From Pseudomonas sp. URMO17WK12:I11 (GTDB lineage Bacteria > Pseudomonadota > Gammaproteobacteria > Pseudomonadales > Pseudomonadaceae), in assembly GCF_007677725.1 (NCBI RefSeq), contig NZ_VEDF01000005.1:359691-423690 (forward strand): a stretch of 64,000 nucleotides of DNA. The letters are read 5' to 3'. Position numbers and translations under genes: made by a program. The notes under the pieces are model-generated. The model saw only the letters and a list, made by a program, of their open reading frames with translations. It had not been told where the DNA came from and ran no database searches. The stretch's first letter is position 1; each line of letters starts with the position of its first letter. This document shows positions 28,173 through 37,629 of the stretch, in pieces.

Positions 28173-29297
28173 ATGCCCCTGTTGACCACCCCCTTCGCCG
28201 AACTCGACCTGATCCGCCAGCCGGAACAGGCCAACGACCCATTGCAGGCTTTCGATGCCGCTGATCACTACCTGCTCGAGCACCTGCACGCCCAGGGCCT
28301 GGCGGCCGACACCCGGGTGCTGGTGCTCAATGACAGCTTCGGCGCCCTGGCGGCGAGCCTGGCCGGCCGTGTGCACGTGGTCAGCAGCGGTGACTCGCAC
28401 CTGGCGCGCATGGCGCTGGAGAAAAACCTGGCGCGCAATGGCCAGGCGTTCGACAGCGTGCCCTTCGTGCCCGCTAGCGAACAATGGCAGGGGCCGTTCG
28501 ACCGCGTGCTGGTGCGGGTGCCGAAAACCCTCGCGCTGCTCGAAGAGCAACTGATCCGTCTGCAAGGCCATCTGGCCCCGGGCGCCCAGGTCATTGCCGC
28601 CGCCATGATCAAGCACCTGCCACGGGCAGCGGGTGACCTGATGGACAAATACCTCGGCCCGGTGCAGGCGTCACTGGCGCAGAAAAAGGCCCGCCTGTTG
28701 ACCGCCACGCTGGCCGAGCGCGCTGCCGCCCACTCCCCGTATCCGAGCCATTACCGCCTGGACTCGCCGGCGCTCGAGCTGGTCAACCATGCCAACGTAT
28801 TCTGCCGCGAGGGCCTCGACATCGGCACCCGCGCTTTCTTGCCGCACTTGCCCACAGGGTTGGGTGATGCACGCGTCGCCGACCTTGGCTGCGGCAACGG
28901 CGTGTTGGCGATCGCTTGCGCGATGGCCAACCCCGAGGCCGACTTCACCCTGGTAGACGAGTCCTACATGGCGGTACAGTCAGCACAGGAAAACTGGCGA
29001 GCGGCCTTCGCCGAGCGCCCGGTCACGGTGCTACCGGGCGATGGCCTGGCAGGGCTCGAGAAACAATCGCTGGACGTGGTGCTGTGCAACCCGCCCTTCC
29101 ACCAACAGCAGGTGGTGGGTGACTTTCTCGCCTGGCGCATGTTCCAGCAGGCGCGCGAGGCGCTGGTGGTGGGCGGTGCGCTGTACATCGTCGGCAACCG
29201 TCACCTGGGCTACCACAGCAAACTGGCGCGCCTGTTCCGGGGTGTCGAGCAGGTGGCGGCAACGCCCAAGTTCGTGATCCTCAAGGCGCGCAAATGA
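28173..29297 (+). CDS. rlmG: 23S rRNA (guanine-1835-N2) methyltransferase
   Basis: A 374-residue RsmC/RlmG-type methyltransferase with two Rossmann domains. The N-terminal half is degenerate; the C-terminal half has ARVADLGCGNGVLAIACAMA for S-adenosylmethionine and the catalytic VLCNPPFHQQ (NPPF) motif for base methylation. Length fits RlmG (about 375). ATG 28173 begins the conserved MPLLTTPFAELDLIR; the longer frame from 28128 lacks support. Confidence 0.92.
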   Translation: MPLLTTPFAELDLIRQPEQANDPLQAFDAADHYLLEHLHAQGLAADTRVLVLNDSFGALAASLAGRVHVVSSGDSHLARMALEKNLARNGQAFDSVPFVPASEQWQGPFDRVLVRVPKTLALLEEQLIRLQGHLAPGAQVIAAAMIKHLPRAAGDLMDKYLGPVQASLAQKKARLLTATLAERAAAHSPYPSHYRLDSPALELVNHANVFCREGLDIGTRAFLPHLPTGLGDARVADLGCGNGVLAIACAMANPEADFTLVDESYMAVQSAQENWRAAFAERPVTVLPGDGLAGLEKQSLDVVLCNPPFHQQQVVGDFLAWRMFQQAREALVVGGALYIVGNRHLGYHSKLARLFRGVEQVAATPKFVILKARK

Positions 29298-29339
29298 CAG
29301 GGGCGGCAGTACGCCGCCCTCTGGCCAAGTTGCCGCCGT

Positions 29340-29498
29340 TCAATGCGTGGTCAAGCCCGCTGCGGCCATGAACAGGCGCATCACCCAGGCCGCAGCGCCC
29401 AGCGCCGCTACGCTCAGCACCCAGATCAGCACCAGCCAGCCCAGGCGCTGCCACAGCGGCTTCTTGTCGTCTACACCCTGCTTGCCCGTCATGCTCAT
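29340..29498 (-). CDS. DUF2474 small membrane subunit of the bd-type oxidase
   Basis: A 52-residue protein starting at ATG 29498, with AGGAGG directly upstream. It has one transmembrane helix (LGWLVLIWVLSVAALGAAAW, about residues 19-38). Small single-helix proteins of this type follow cioAB/cydAB genes, and CydX-like subunits stabilise the oxidase. It begins 6 bp after the cioB stop, so it is co-transcribed. The reading is short but start, spacing and membrane helix agree. Confidence 0.8.
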   Translation of the reverse strand: MSMTGKQGVDDKKPLWQRLGWLVLIWVLSVAALGAAAWVMRLFMAAAGLTTH

Positions 29499-29504
29499 GG
29501 CCTC

Positions 29505-30512
29505 CTAGTGATAGCCATCTTCATGGGTCACCTTGCCGCGGAACACGTAGTAGCTCCAGAAGGTGTACATGAGGATGAACGGCAGGATGATCAACGTGCC
29601 CACCAGCATGAAGCCTTGGCTCTGCGCCGGTGCCGCGGCCTCCCAGATCGAGATCGATGGCGGGATGATGTTCGGCCATAGGCTGATGCCAAGGCCGCTG
29701 TAGCCCAGGAAGATCAACACCAGCGTCAGCAGGAACGGCGTGTAGTGTGCGTTGCGCGCCACCGCCTTGAGCAAGCCATAGAAGGTCAGCAACACCAGCA
29801 GCGGCACGGGCATGAACCACAGCAGGTTGGGCATGGTGAACCAGCGATCGGCGATGTTCGGGTAGGCGATCGGCGTCCACAGGCTGACCAGGCCGATCAC
29901 TACCAGCAGCACCAAAGCCAATGGTCGGGCGATGTCATGCATCTTTTTCTGCAGCGGCCCTTCGGTCTTCATGATCAGCCAGGTGCAACCCAGCAGGCTG
30001 TAGGCGACGATCAGGCCGAGGCCGCTGAACAGGCTGAACGGTGTCAGCCAGTCGAGCGTGCCACCGGCAAAATGCCGATCGACCACCTTGAAGCCTTCCA
30101 GGAAGGCGCCCAGCGCCACACCCTGGAAGAATGTCGCCACCAGCGATCCACCGATGAACGCCTTGTCCCACAGGTGACGTTTCTCGTCGGTGGCCTTGAA
30201 GCGAAACTCGAAGGCCACGCCGCGAAAGATCAAGCCGATCAGCATCAGGATCAGCGGCAGGTACAGTGCCTCCAGTACCACCGCATAGGCCATCGGGAAC
30301 GCCCCGAACAGCCCGGCGCCGCCCAACACCAGCCAGGTTTCGTTGCCGTCCCAGACTGGCGCCACGGTGTTCATCATCACATCGCGGTCATGCTCGTGCT
30401 TGACGAAGGGAAAGAGCATGCCGATGCCCAGGTCGAAGCCGTCCATCACCACGTACATCATGATGCCGAAGATGATGATCACGGCCCAGATCAGCGGAAG
30501 GTCGATACCCAT
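29505..30512 (-). CDS. cioB: Cyanide-insensitive quinol oxidase subunit II
   Basis: A 335-residue membrane protein, subunit II (CydB-like) of a bd-type quinol oxidase, with about eight helices. GIMMYVVMDGFDLGIGMLFP and VWDGNETWLVLGGAGLFGAF are conserved CydB segments. Together with CioA it reduces oxygen with ubiquinol as donor. It starts 3 bp after cioA. Confidence 0.93.
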   Translation of the reverse strand: MGIDLPLIWAVIIIFGIMMYVVMDGFDLGIGMLFPFVKHEHDRDVMMNTVAPVWDGNETWLVLGGAGLFGAFPMAYAVVLEALYLPLILMLIGLIFRGVAFEFRFKATDEKRHLWDKAFIGGSLVATFFQGVALGAFLEGFKVVDRHFAGGTLDWLTPFSLFSGLGLIVAYSLLGCTWLIMKTEGPLQKKMHDIARPLALVLLVVIGLVSLWTPIAYPNIADRWFTMPNLLWFMPVPLLVLLTFYGLLKAVARNAHYTPFLLTLVLIFLGYSGLGISLWPNIIPPSISIWEAAAPAQSQGFMLVGTLIILPFILMYTFWSYYVFRGKVTHEDGYH

Positions 30513-30515
30513 GGC

Positions 30516-31952
30516 TCAGTTCCCCTCGTGCAGGTTGGCGGAGGTGCCGTCGCTGTGCTCGTCGGCGGCCGACAACGGCCGCGCCGGCGTGCGTTTCTGA
30601 CCCGGGCCACCCGGGCGCGGAGCATCGCCTTCACCGGTATGCGGGCCTTTGCGGACCAGCCGCATCATGTAGGCGAAACCGGTGCCGAACAGGGCGAAGT
30701 ACACCACCACGAAAGCGATCAGGGTAAAGCCGAGTTGGCTGTAGCTGTGGTTGGAGACGCCATCGGCCGTGCGCATCAGGCCGTACACCACCCAGGGCTG
30801 ACGCCCGACCTCGGTGGTGATCCAGCCGGCGAGGATCGCCAGCAGGCCCGACGGCCCCATCCACAGCACGAAATGCAGGAACGGCCGAGAGCTGTACAGC
30901 TTGCCGCCCTTGCGCAGCAGCAGGCTCCACAGCCCCGCCGCGATCATCAGCAGGCCCATGGCGACCATGATACGGAATGACCAGAAGATGATTGTCGAGT
31001 TGGGCCGGTCTTCAGCCGCGAATTCCTTCATGGCCGGGACCTGCTTGTCCAGGCTGTGGGTCAGGATGAGGCTACCGAGCACCGGGATCTCGATCTTGAA
31101 GCGCGTGGTTTCAGCCTTCATGTCGGGGATACCGAACAGAATCAACGGCGTCGGCTCGCCCGGCTCATTTTCCCAATGGCCTTCGATGGCGGCGATCTTG
31201 ACTGGCTGATGCTTGAGCGTGTTCAAGCCGTGGAAATCGCCGATCACCGCCTGCACCGGGGCGACGATCAGCGCCATCCACATGGCCATCGAGAGCATCT
31301 TGCGCACGGCAGGATTGTCTCGGCCACGCAGCAGGTGCCAGGCCGCCGAGGCACCGACGAAGAACGCGGTGGCGACGAAGGCTGCAGTGGCCATGTGCGC
31401 CAGACGGAAGGGGAAAGAGGGGTTGAAGATGATCGCCAGCCAGTCCACCGGCACTACCCGGCCATCGATGATCGCGTGGCCCTGGGGCGTATGCATCCAG
31501 CTGTTGGAGGCCAGGATCCAGAAGGTCGACACCAAGGTGCCCAGCGCCACCATGCAGGTCGAGAAGAAGTGCAGCCCGCGCCCGACCCGGTTCCAGCCGA
31601 ACAGCATGACGCCGAGGAAGCCTGCTTCGAGGAAGAATGCCGTGAGCACCTCGTAGGTCAGCAGGGGACCTGTGACCGACCCTGCGAATTCCGAAAACCG
31701 ACTCCAGTTGGTGCCGAACTGGTAGGCCATGACCAAGCCCGAGACCACGCCCATGCCGAAGTTGACGGCAAAGATCTTCGACCAGAAATGGTAGAGATCG
31801 CGGTAAACACGGTTGTCGGTGCGCAACCACAGGCCTTCGAGCACCGCCAGGTAGCTCGCCAGTCCAATGGTGATGGCCGGGAAAAGAATGTGGAACGACA
31901 CGGTAAAGGCGAACTGCATTCGGGCGAGCTCTAAGGCCTCTATTCCGAACAT
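30516..31952 (-). CDS. cioA: Cyanide-insensitive quinol oxidase subunit I
   Basis: A 478-residue subunit I carrying the haems. FAFTVSFHILFPAITIGLAS holds the haem b595 histidine, FGMGVVSGLVMAYQFGTNWS and GFLGVMLFGWNRVG are family blocks, and the short Q loop around residues 245-310 is typical of CioA rather than E. coli CydA. It is an alternative terminal oxidase that works when cyanide or low oxygen inhibits haem-copper oxidases. An ANR box lies 148 bp upstream of the start codon. Confidence 0.94.
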   Translation of the reverse strand: MFGIEALELARMQFAFTVSFHILFPAITIGLASYLAVLEGLWLRTDNRVYRDLYHFWSKIFAVNFGMGVVSGLVMAYQFGTNWSRFSEFAGSVTGPLLTYEVLTAFFLEAGFLGVMLFGWNRVGRGLHFFSTCMVALGTLVSTFWILASNSWMHTPQGHAIIDGRVVPVDWLAIIFNPSFPFRLAHMATAAFVATAFFVGASAAWHLLRGRDNPAVRKMLSMAMWMALIVAPVQAVIGDFHGLNTLKHQPVKIAAIEGHWENEPGEPTPLILFGIPDMKAETTRFKIEIPVLGSLILTHSLDKQVPAMKEFAAEDRPNSTIIFWSFRIMVAMGLLMIAAGLWSLLLRKGGKLYSSRPFLHFVLWMGPSGLLAILAGWITTEVGRQPWVVYGLMRTADGVSNHSYSQLGFTLIAFVVVYFALFGTGFAYMMRLVRKGPHTGEGDAPRPGGPGQKRTPARPLSAADEHSDGTSANLHEGN

Positions 31953-32099
31953 GGTGCTTCCTCTTCAGATAATTCGGCGTCCGGGCGCGTGGCTCCGTCG
32001 CCCACTGCCCCCACGATGTGTCGAGTGCGGCACGTTGGAATTGTTCTGTTGAATCGCAGGGATTTCGGCCAAGGGGCCCTTTCGTTGAATCTGCAACGA

Positions 32100-32113
32100 T
32101 TGATCCAGATCAA
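32100..32113. promoter_or_regulatory. ANR/FNR box upstream of cioA
   Basis: TTGATCCAGATCAA matches the ANR/FNR consensus TTGAT-N4-ATCAA exactly. It lies in the 343-bp region between cioA and the divergent MFS gene. In P. aeruginosa ANR represses cioAB at low oxygen, so repression of cioA is the likely role, though control of the MFS gene is possible. The rest of 31953-32295 holds no gene I can support. Confidence 0.85.
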
Positions 32114-32295
32114 CGACTGCTCAAAGCATAGTCCTGAATAGCCTGCAGGGCCGTGTGGTTGTTTGCCGCGTGACCGGTTGCCCCACCCTCTTCCAAGCGC
32201 ACCAGGAACGTGCCGATCAGGGCAAACAGTAACCGCTTGTTACAAACAGATGATACGCTGCCCGGCCCCCACCGCGCTGAGCCCGCAGGTCGCCG

Positions 32296-33516
32296 ATGCC
32301 CGATTCCGCACCGCAGTTGCTGCGTCACCACCGCCCGTTCATGGCCTTCTGGCTGGCCCGGGTATTCACCGCCAGCGGCTTTCAGATGCTCACCGTGGCG
32401 ATTGGCTGGCACCTTTACCAGCTCACTGGCAATGTCCTCGACCTGGGCCTGGTCGGGCTGGTCGAATTCGCCCCACGGGTGCTGTTCATGCTGCACACCG
32501 GGCACGTCGCCGATCGCTACGACCGGCGCAAGGTGGCGGCGTTGTGTCAAACGCTGCAGGGGCTGATCGCCTTGGCCTTGGCCTTGGGCAGTGCCACTGA
32601 CAACGTCAGCCGCGAACTGATCTTCGCATTGGCCTTCCTGCTCGGCGCCACGCGTTCGTTCGAAATGCCGGCGACCCAGGCGCTGCTGCCCAACGTGGTG
32701 CCACCGGGGCTATTCCCGCGGGCGGTCGCGGCCTCGGCCTCGGCCACCCAATCGGCGACCATCGTCGCCCCGGCGGTTGGCGGTTTCCTCTATGCCTTCG
32801 GCAGCATCTGGGTGTACGGCCCGACCGTCGCCCTGTACGCCATCGCCTGCCTGCTGACCCTCAGCCTGCAAGCCCGCGGCCAGGTCGCCCAGCGCGGCCG
32901 CGCCAGTCTCGAGTCATTGCTGGCGGGCATTCGCTTCATCCGCAGCCGCCCGGACATCCTCGGCGCCATCTCACTGGACCTGTTCGCCGTGCTGCTCGGC
33001 GGCGCCACGGCGCTATTGCCGGTATTCGCCAAGGACATTCTGTTGACCGGTCCGATGGGCCTGGGGCTGCTGCGCTCGGCGCCAGCGGTGGGCGCACTGC
33101 TGATGTCGCTGTGGCTGGCGCGTTTCCCGTTCGAGCGCAAGGTCGGGCGCACCATGTTCACGGCGGTCGGCGTGTTCGGCGTGGCGACCATCGCCTTCGG
33201 CCTGTCGACGTCATTCTGGTTCTCGTTGGCGGTGCTGGTGGTGCTGGGTGCAGCCGACATGATCAGCATGGTGATTCGCAGCTCGTTCGTGCAATTGGAG
33301 ACGCCGGACGCAATGCGCGGTCGGGTCAGCGCCGTCAATGGCTTGTTCATCGGCGCTTCGAACCAGCTTGGCGAGTTCGAGTCGGGGCTGACGGCGCACT
33401 GGTTCGGCACCGTACCGGCGGTGGTCATGGGCGGCGTCGGCACCTTGCTGGTGACCGGGGTGTGGATAAAACTGTTCCCGACCCTGGCCCGGCGCGACCG
33501 CTTGCACGAGGGCTGA
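32296..33516 (+). CDS. MFS transporter, EntS/MFS_3 type
   Basis: A 406-residue protein with about 12 helices. FMAFWLARVFTASGFQMLTV at the N-terminus, GHVADRYDRRKV (loop 2-3 MFS signature) and the central ALLPVFAKDILLTGPMGLGL fit the MFS_3 family that includes the enterobactin exporter EntS. It is probably an exporter of a small molecule; no siderophore genes are nearby, so the substrate is open. Confidence 0.83.
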   Translation: MPDSAPQLLRHHRPFMAFWLARVFTASGFQMLTVAIGWHLYQLTGNVLDLGLVGLVEFAPRVLFMLHTGHVADRYDRRKVAALCQTLQGLIALALALGSATDNVSRELIFALAFLLGATRSFEMPATQALLPNVVPPGLFPRAVAASASATQSATIVAPAVGGFLYAFGSIWVYGPTVALYAIACLLTLSLQARGQVAQRGRASLESLLAGIRFIRSRPDILGAISLDLFAVLLGGATALLPVFAKDILLTGPMGLGLLRSAPAVGALLMSLWLARFPFERKVGRTMFTAVGVFGVATIAFGLSTSFWFSLAVLVVLGAADMISMVIRSSFVQLETPDAMRGRVSAVNGLFIGASNQLGEFESGLTAHWFGTVPAVVMGGVGTLLVTGVWIKLFPTLARRDRLHEG

Positions 33517-33603
33517 TGCGCTCCAGTGCGAGGCTTTCCCGAACGGCCATAGGCCCTTGCCGAGCATACTGGTATGATGCGCGGCTTTTTTGAGCCTCCT
33601 ACA

Positions 33604-33634
33604 AAAGCACGGCAACCGCTGTGGTCTGTGCTTT
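33604..33634 (+). other. Stem-loop in purine permease leader
   Basis: AAAGCAC and GTGCTTT form a 7-bp stem (9 with a G-U and a G-C) around a 17-nt loop, 51 bp before the permease start. It may influence translation of the leader. It does not match a purine riboswitch fold that I can recognise. Confidence 0.35.
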
Positions 33635-33684
33635 GCTGATGGGGTCGATACATTCATGGCGCGAGGGCGTCTTGGGGAGCGGGC

Positions 33685-34980
33685 ATGCTGGACAGGCTGT
33701 TTCAACTGAAAGCACACAACACCAACGTGCGCACCGAGATTCTGGCGGGCGTCACTACCTTCCTGGCCATGGCCTACATCCTTTTTGTCAACCCGAGCAT
33801 CCTCGGCGAGACGGGCATGGACAAAGGGGCGTTGTTCGTCGCCACCTGCCTGGCTGCCGCCATTGGTTCGGCAACCATGGGCCTGATCGCCAACTACCCG
33901 ATCGCCCTGGCTCCGGGCATGGGCTTGAACGCGTTCTTCACCTACACCGTGGTGCTGCACATGGGGCACACCTGGCAGGTGGCGCTGGGCGCGGTGTTCC
34001 TCTCGGCAGTGATGTTCTTCCTGCTGTCGATCCTGCGTATCCGCGAGTGGATCGTGAACAGCATCCCGCTGCCGCTGCGCTCGGCGATCGCCGCCGGTAT
34101 CGGCCTGTTCCTGGCGCTCATTGCCCTGCACAACGCCGGTATCGTCGTCGATAACCCAGCGACCCTGGTGGGCCTGGGCGATCTCAAGCAGCCTGCGCCG
34201 ATCCTCGCCACCCTGGGCTTCTTCCTGATCGTCGGGCTGGAAGCGTTGAAAGTACGTGGCGCTGTGCTGATCGGTATCCTGGTGGTCACCGTGGCCTCGA
34301 TCCTGATGGGCGTGACGCCGTTTGGCGGGGTGATATCGCTGCCACCGTCGCTGGCCCCGACGTTCCTGCAGCTGGACATCAAGGGTGCCCTGGACGTAGG
34401 CCTGGTCAGCGTGATCTTCGCCTTCCTGTTCGTCGACCTGTTCGACAACTCCGGGACCTTGATCGGCGTGGCCAAGCGCGCCGGGCTGATGGGCAAGGAC
34501 GGGCACATGCCGAAGATGGGCCGCGCCCTGATCGCCGACAGCACCGCGGCGATGGCCGGTTCGCTGCTGGGGACCTCGACCACCACCAGCTACATTGAAT
34601 CCGCCGCTGGCGTCAGCGCCGGGGGCCGTACCGGCCTTACCGCCATCGTGGTCGCCGTGCTGTTCCTGCTGGCGTTGTTCTTCGCCCCCTTGGCTGGCAG
34701 TGTGCCAGCCTTCGCCACCGCCCCGGCGCTGCTGTTCGTGGCGGTACTGATGGCGTCTGGCTTGGCTGAAATCAATTGGGACGACGTGACCGAGGCCGCG
34801 CCGGTGGTGGTCACCGCCCTGGCCATGCCGCTGACCTACTCGATCGCCAACGGCATCGCCTTCGGTTTCATCGCCTGGACCGCCATCAAGCTGATTTCGG
34901 GGCGCCACCGCGACCTGAACGCGGCGCTGGTGATCCTTTCCATCCTGTTCGTCATCAAGCTGGGCTGGTTCAACGCATGA
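33685..34980 (+). CDS. AzgA-type adenine/guanine/hypoxanthine permease
   Basis: A 431-residue NCS2 permease of the AzgA branch (AdeP/GhxP relatives). [60 protein letters not shown] and [19 protein letters not shown] are the family signatures. It would import adenine, guanine or hypoxanthine with protons. Its stop overlaps the trmA start (ATGA), so the two are translationally coupled. Confidence 0.9.
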   Translation: MLDRLFQLKAHNTNVRTEILAGVTTFLAMAYILFVNPSILGETGMDKGALFVATCLAAAIGSATMGLIANYPIALAPGMGLNAFFTYTVVLHMGHTWQVALGAVFLSAVMFFLLSILRIREWIVNSIPLPLRSAIAAGIGLFLALIALHNAGIVVDNPATLVGLGDLKQPAPILATLGFFLIVGLEALKVRGAVLIGILVVTVASILMGVTPFGGVISLPPSLAPTFLQLDIKGALDVGLVSVIFAFLFVDLFDNSGTLIGVAKRAGLMGKDGHMPKMGRALIADSTAAMAGSLLGTSTTTSYIESAAGVSAGGRTGLTAIVVAVLFLLALFFAPLAGSVPAFATAPALLFVAVLMASGLAEINWDDVTEAAPVVVTALAMPLTYSIANGIAFGFIAWTAIKLISGRHRDLNAALVILSILFVIKLGWFNA

Positions 34981-36062
34981 GTGCCGTCTTCGATCCTTGC
35001 ACCTACGACACCCAGCTGGAGGGCAAAGTCGCCCGCCTGCGCGAGTTGCTGGCGCCCTTCGGCGCGCCGGAGCCGGCCGTTTTCGATTCGCCGCGCGAAC
35101 ACTTCCGCCTGCGCGCCGAATTCCGCCTGTGGCGCGAAGACGGCCAGCGTCACTACGCGATGTTCGCCCCCGGCGACAAGCACAAGGCGATCCTGATCGA
35201 CGACTTCCCCATCGCCAGCCAGCGCATCAATGAGCTGATGCCGCGCCTGAAGGCTGCCTGGCAGGCCAGCGAGGCGCTGAGCAATCGCCTGTTCCAGGTG
35301 GAGTTCCTCACCACGCTGGCCGGCGACGCCATGGTCACGCTGTGCTATCACCGCCCGCTGGACGAGGCCTGGGAAGTTGAAGCCCGACAGCTGGCAGAGC
35401 ATCTCGGGGTCAGCCTGATCGGCCGCTCGAAAGGCAAACGTCTGGTGATTGGCCGCGATTACGCGCTGGAAAAACTCGACGTGGCCGGGCGCGTGTTCAG
35501 CTACCGTCAGCCAGAAGGCGCGTTTACCCAGCCAAATGGCGCGGTCAACCAGAAGATGCTGAGCTGGGCGTGCGAGGCCATGGGCGAGCGTGCTGACGAC
35601 CTGCTGGAGCTGTACTGCGGCAACGGCAACTTCACCCTGCCGCTGGCCACTCGAGCGCGTCAGGTGCTGGCTACCGAGATCAGCAAGACCTCGGTCAACG
35701 CTGCACTGAGCAACCTTGACGAGAACGGCGTGGATAACGTGCGCCTGGTGCGCCTGTCGGCCGAGGAACTGACCCAGGCGCTCAACGACGTGCGCCCGTT
35801 CCGCCGCCTGGAAGGGATCGACCTCAAAAGCTACGACTTCGGCACGGTGTTCGTCGACCCGCCGCGCGCGGGCATGGACCCGGATACCTGTGAACTGACC
35901 CGGCGTTTCGAGCGAATCCTGTACATCTCGTGCAACCCGGAAACTTTGGCGGCGAATATTGCCCAGTTGCACGACACGCACCGCATCGAGCGTTGCGCGT
36001 TGTTCGACCAGTTCCCGTATACCCACCATATGGAGAGTGGGGTGTTGCTGGTTCGGCGCTGA
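34977..36062 (+). CDS. trmA: tRNA (uracil-54-C5)-methyltransferase
   Basis: A 361-residue SAM-dependent enzyme making 5-methyluridine at tRNA position 54. [16 protein letters not shown] is the SAM-binding motif, [11 protein letters not shown] is motif IV and [13 protein letters not shown] holds the catalytic cysteine. The N-terminus [19 protein letters not shown] fits TrmA. No iron-sulphur TRAM domain, unlike RlmC/RlmD. It starts within the stop of the permease gene. Confidence 0.95.
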   Translation: MSAVFDPCTYDTQLEGKVARLRELLAPFGAPEPAVFDSPREHFRLRAEFRLWREDGQRHYAMFAPGDKHKAILIDDFPIASQRINELMPRLKAAWQASEALSNRLFQVEFLTTLAGDAMVTLCYHRPLDEAWEVEARQLAEHLGVSLIGRSKGKRLVIGRDYALEKLDVAGRVFSYRQPEGAFTQPNGAVNQKMLSWACEAMGERADDLLELYCGNGNFTLPLATRARQVLATEISKTSVNAALSNLDENGVDNVRLVRLSAEELTQALNDVRPFRRLEGIDLKSYDFGTVFVDPPRAGMDPDTCELTRRFERILYISCNPETLAANIAQLHDTHRIERCALFDQFPYTHHMESGVLLVRR

Positions 36063-36072
36063 CCGGTCAGAC

Positions 36073-36101
36073 CGCTGGAGCCGCTCTGCGGCCCCAGCGG
36101 C
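36073..36101. terminator. Hairpin between convergent trmA and pcaG
   Basis: A 13-bp stem (left arm from 36073, right arm to 36101) with one mismatched pair and loop TCT. GC-rich, no T-tract; it lies 10 bp past trmA and 6 bp from the pcaG end, so it may serve both. Confidence 0.6.
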
Positions 36102-36107
36102 GCTGCA

Positions 36108-36713
36108 TCAGAAGTCGAAGAACACCGTCTCCCCTTCCCCCTGAATGCGGATATCGAAGCGATAGGCTGTCTTGCCATCGACCTCGCAGCGCGTCGCGAC
36201 CAGGGTCTGGCGGCGCTGCGGTTGCTCGATCAGGTTGAGCACCGGGCAGTTGGCGTTGGCTTCGCCCTCATCGTCGAAATAAAGCCGGGTGTGCAAGTGG
36301 ATGTTGATGCCACGGGCAAACAGGCTGATGTTGATGTGCGGCGCCATCGGCACGCCGGCCGCGTTGTTGACCACCCCAGGCTTGACCGTATGCACGGTCC
36401 ATTCACCGGCGTCGAACGTGGTCGCCGTGCGACCGAAGCTGTTGAAAGGGTTTTCCAGGTCGTAGGCATCCTGGTACTCGCCGTTGGCGTCGGCCTGCCA
36501 CAGCTCCAGGAATGAATCGCGCACCAGGTGGCCGTTGCCGTCATAGACATGGCCGATCAGCACGATGTGTTCGCCAGGGGCGTGCGGCTTGGCCATGCAG
36601 TTCCAGATTTCCTGGTCGCGGGTCGGGTTGCCGGCCGCTTGCAAGGCCAGGCCGATGTGCACATAGGGGCCGGCAGTCTGCGAAGGGGTTTCCGGCAGCA
36701 GTTCGATGGGCAT
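36108..36713 (-). CDS. pcaG: Protocatechuate 3,4-dioxygenase alpha subunit
   Basis: A 201-residue alpha subunit of the ring-cleaving dioxygenase that turns protocatechuate into 3-carboxymuconate. LPETPSQTAGPYVHIGLAL and ELWQADANGEYQDAYD are typical. It lacks the iron ligands, which lie in the beta subunit; together they form the alpha-beta multimer. It starts 10 bp after pcaH. Confidence 0.96.
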   Translation of the reverse strand: MPIELLPETPSQTAGPYVHIGLALQAAGNPTRDQEIWNCMAKPHAPGEHIVLIGHVYDGNGHLVRDSFLELWQADANGEYQDAYDLENPFNSFGRTATTFDAGEWTVHTVKPGVVNNAAGVPMAPHINISLFARGINIHLHTRLYFDDEGEANANCPVLNLIEQPQRRQTLVATRCEVDGKTAYRFDIRIQGEGETVFFDF

Positions 36714-36723
36714 GGCGGGTTCC

Positions 36724-37443
36724 TCAGCAGTTTTCGAAGTGAGTCTTGCGCTGGCCGCGCAGTACGATGTCGAAGCGATAGGCCAGGCAGTCCATGGGGT
36801 TGGCGTGGCTCATGTCGAGCTTGGCGATCAGCTGCTGCACCGCTTGCGGGTTGGCGATCGACTTGACGATCGGGCACAGCGGGATCAGCGGGTCACCTTC
36901 GAAATACAGCTGGGTGATCAGCTTGGTGGCGATCGACGGGCCACTGACGCCGAAGTGGATATGCGCCGGGCGCCAGTCGTTGGGGCCGTTGCGCCATGGG
37001 TACGGGCCGGGCTTGATGGTGCGGAAGCTGTAGTGACCGTCGCGGTCGGTCAGGCAACGCCCGACGCCACCGAAATTCGGGTCCAACGGTGCCAGATAGC
37101 GGTCGTTCTTGTGCCGATAGCGGCCGCCAGCGTTGGCTTGCCACATTTCCACCAGGGTATTGGCCACCGGTTTGCCGTACTGGTCGACAACGCGGCCGGC
37201 GACGATGATGCGCTCGCCGATGGGCAGGCCACCATTATTGAAGTTCAGCAGCAGGTCGTGGTCGTGCGCACCGAAGCGCAGATGGGAAAAGTCCGGGCCG
37301 GTGGTTTCGCTGATCGACTGCGGGATGCTGACCAGCGACTGGCGCGGCGAGCGGGCCACGGAGGTCTTGTAGTCGGGAGTCAAGGCCTTGGGGTGCCAGT
37401 TGCGATCACGGATCACGAAGCGGCTATTGTCCTGGGCGGGCAT
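36724..37443 (-). CDS. pcaH: Protocatechuate 3,4-dioxygenase beta subunit
   Basis: A 239-residue subunit that holds the non-haem Fe(III). The ligands are visible: Tyr in [10 protein letters not shown], Tyr in [10 protein letters not shown], and two His in [27 protein letters not shown] is the conserved start at ATG 37443, preceded by GAGAGGAAA. The enzyme feeds the beta-ketoadipate pathway. A PcaQ-like palindrome lies 105 bp upstream. Confidence 0.97.
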   Translation of the reverse strand: MPAQDNSRFVIRDRNWHPKALTPDYKTSVARSPRQSLVSIPQSISETTGPDFSHLRFGAHDHDLLLNFNNGGLPIGERIIVAGRVVDQYGKPVANTLVEMWQANAGGRYRHKNDRYLAPLDPNFGGVGRCLTDRDGHYSFRTIKPGPYPWRNGPNDWRPAHIHFGVSGPSIATKLITQLYFEGDPLIPLCPIVKSIANPQAVQQLIAKLDMSHANPMDCLAYRFDIVLRGQRKTHFENC

Positions 37444-37547
37444 GCCGGTTTCCTCTCTTGGAATTGTCGAAACACCTGTGCAAGGCAGGCGGACGTGCAG
37501 TTTCCGGCAGGCCAAAGGGAATGAATACTGAAAAGCAGCCTCCAATA

Positions 37548-37565
37548 CATAACCAAATGGTTATG
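37548..37565. promoter_or_regulatory. PcaQ-like operator upstream of pcaHG
   Basis: CATAACCAAATGGTTATG is a perfect palindrome with 7-bp arms. It contains ATAACC-N4-GGTTAT, nearly identical to the ATAACC-N4-GGTTAA site of the LysR regulator PcaQ in rhizobia and agrobacteria. It lies between divergent pcaH and ypfJ; control of pcaHG is the natural reading. Confidence 0.7.
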
Positions 37566-37629
37566 CATTAGTAGTTTGGCTGAGCTGATCTAATCTATAA
37601 CCCGATGTTTCACGGCGTGGAGAGCTTTC

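Noticed and set aside
33211..34908. 565-codon minus-strand frame over the MFS and purine permease genes
   Set aside because: Spans two plus-strand genes with clear family motifs; Gln/Gly/His-rich shadow.
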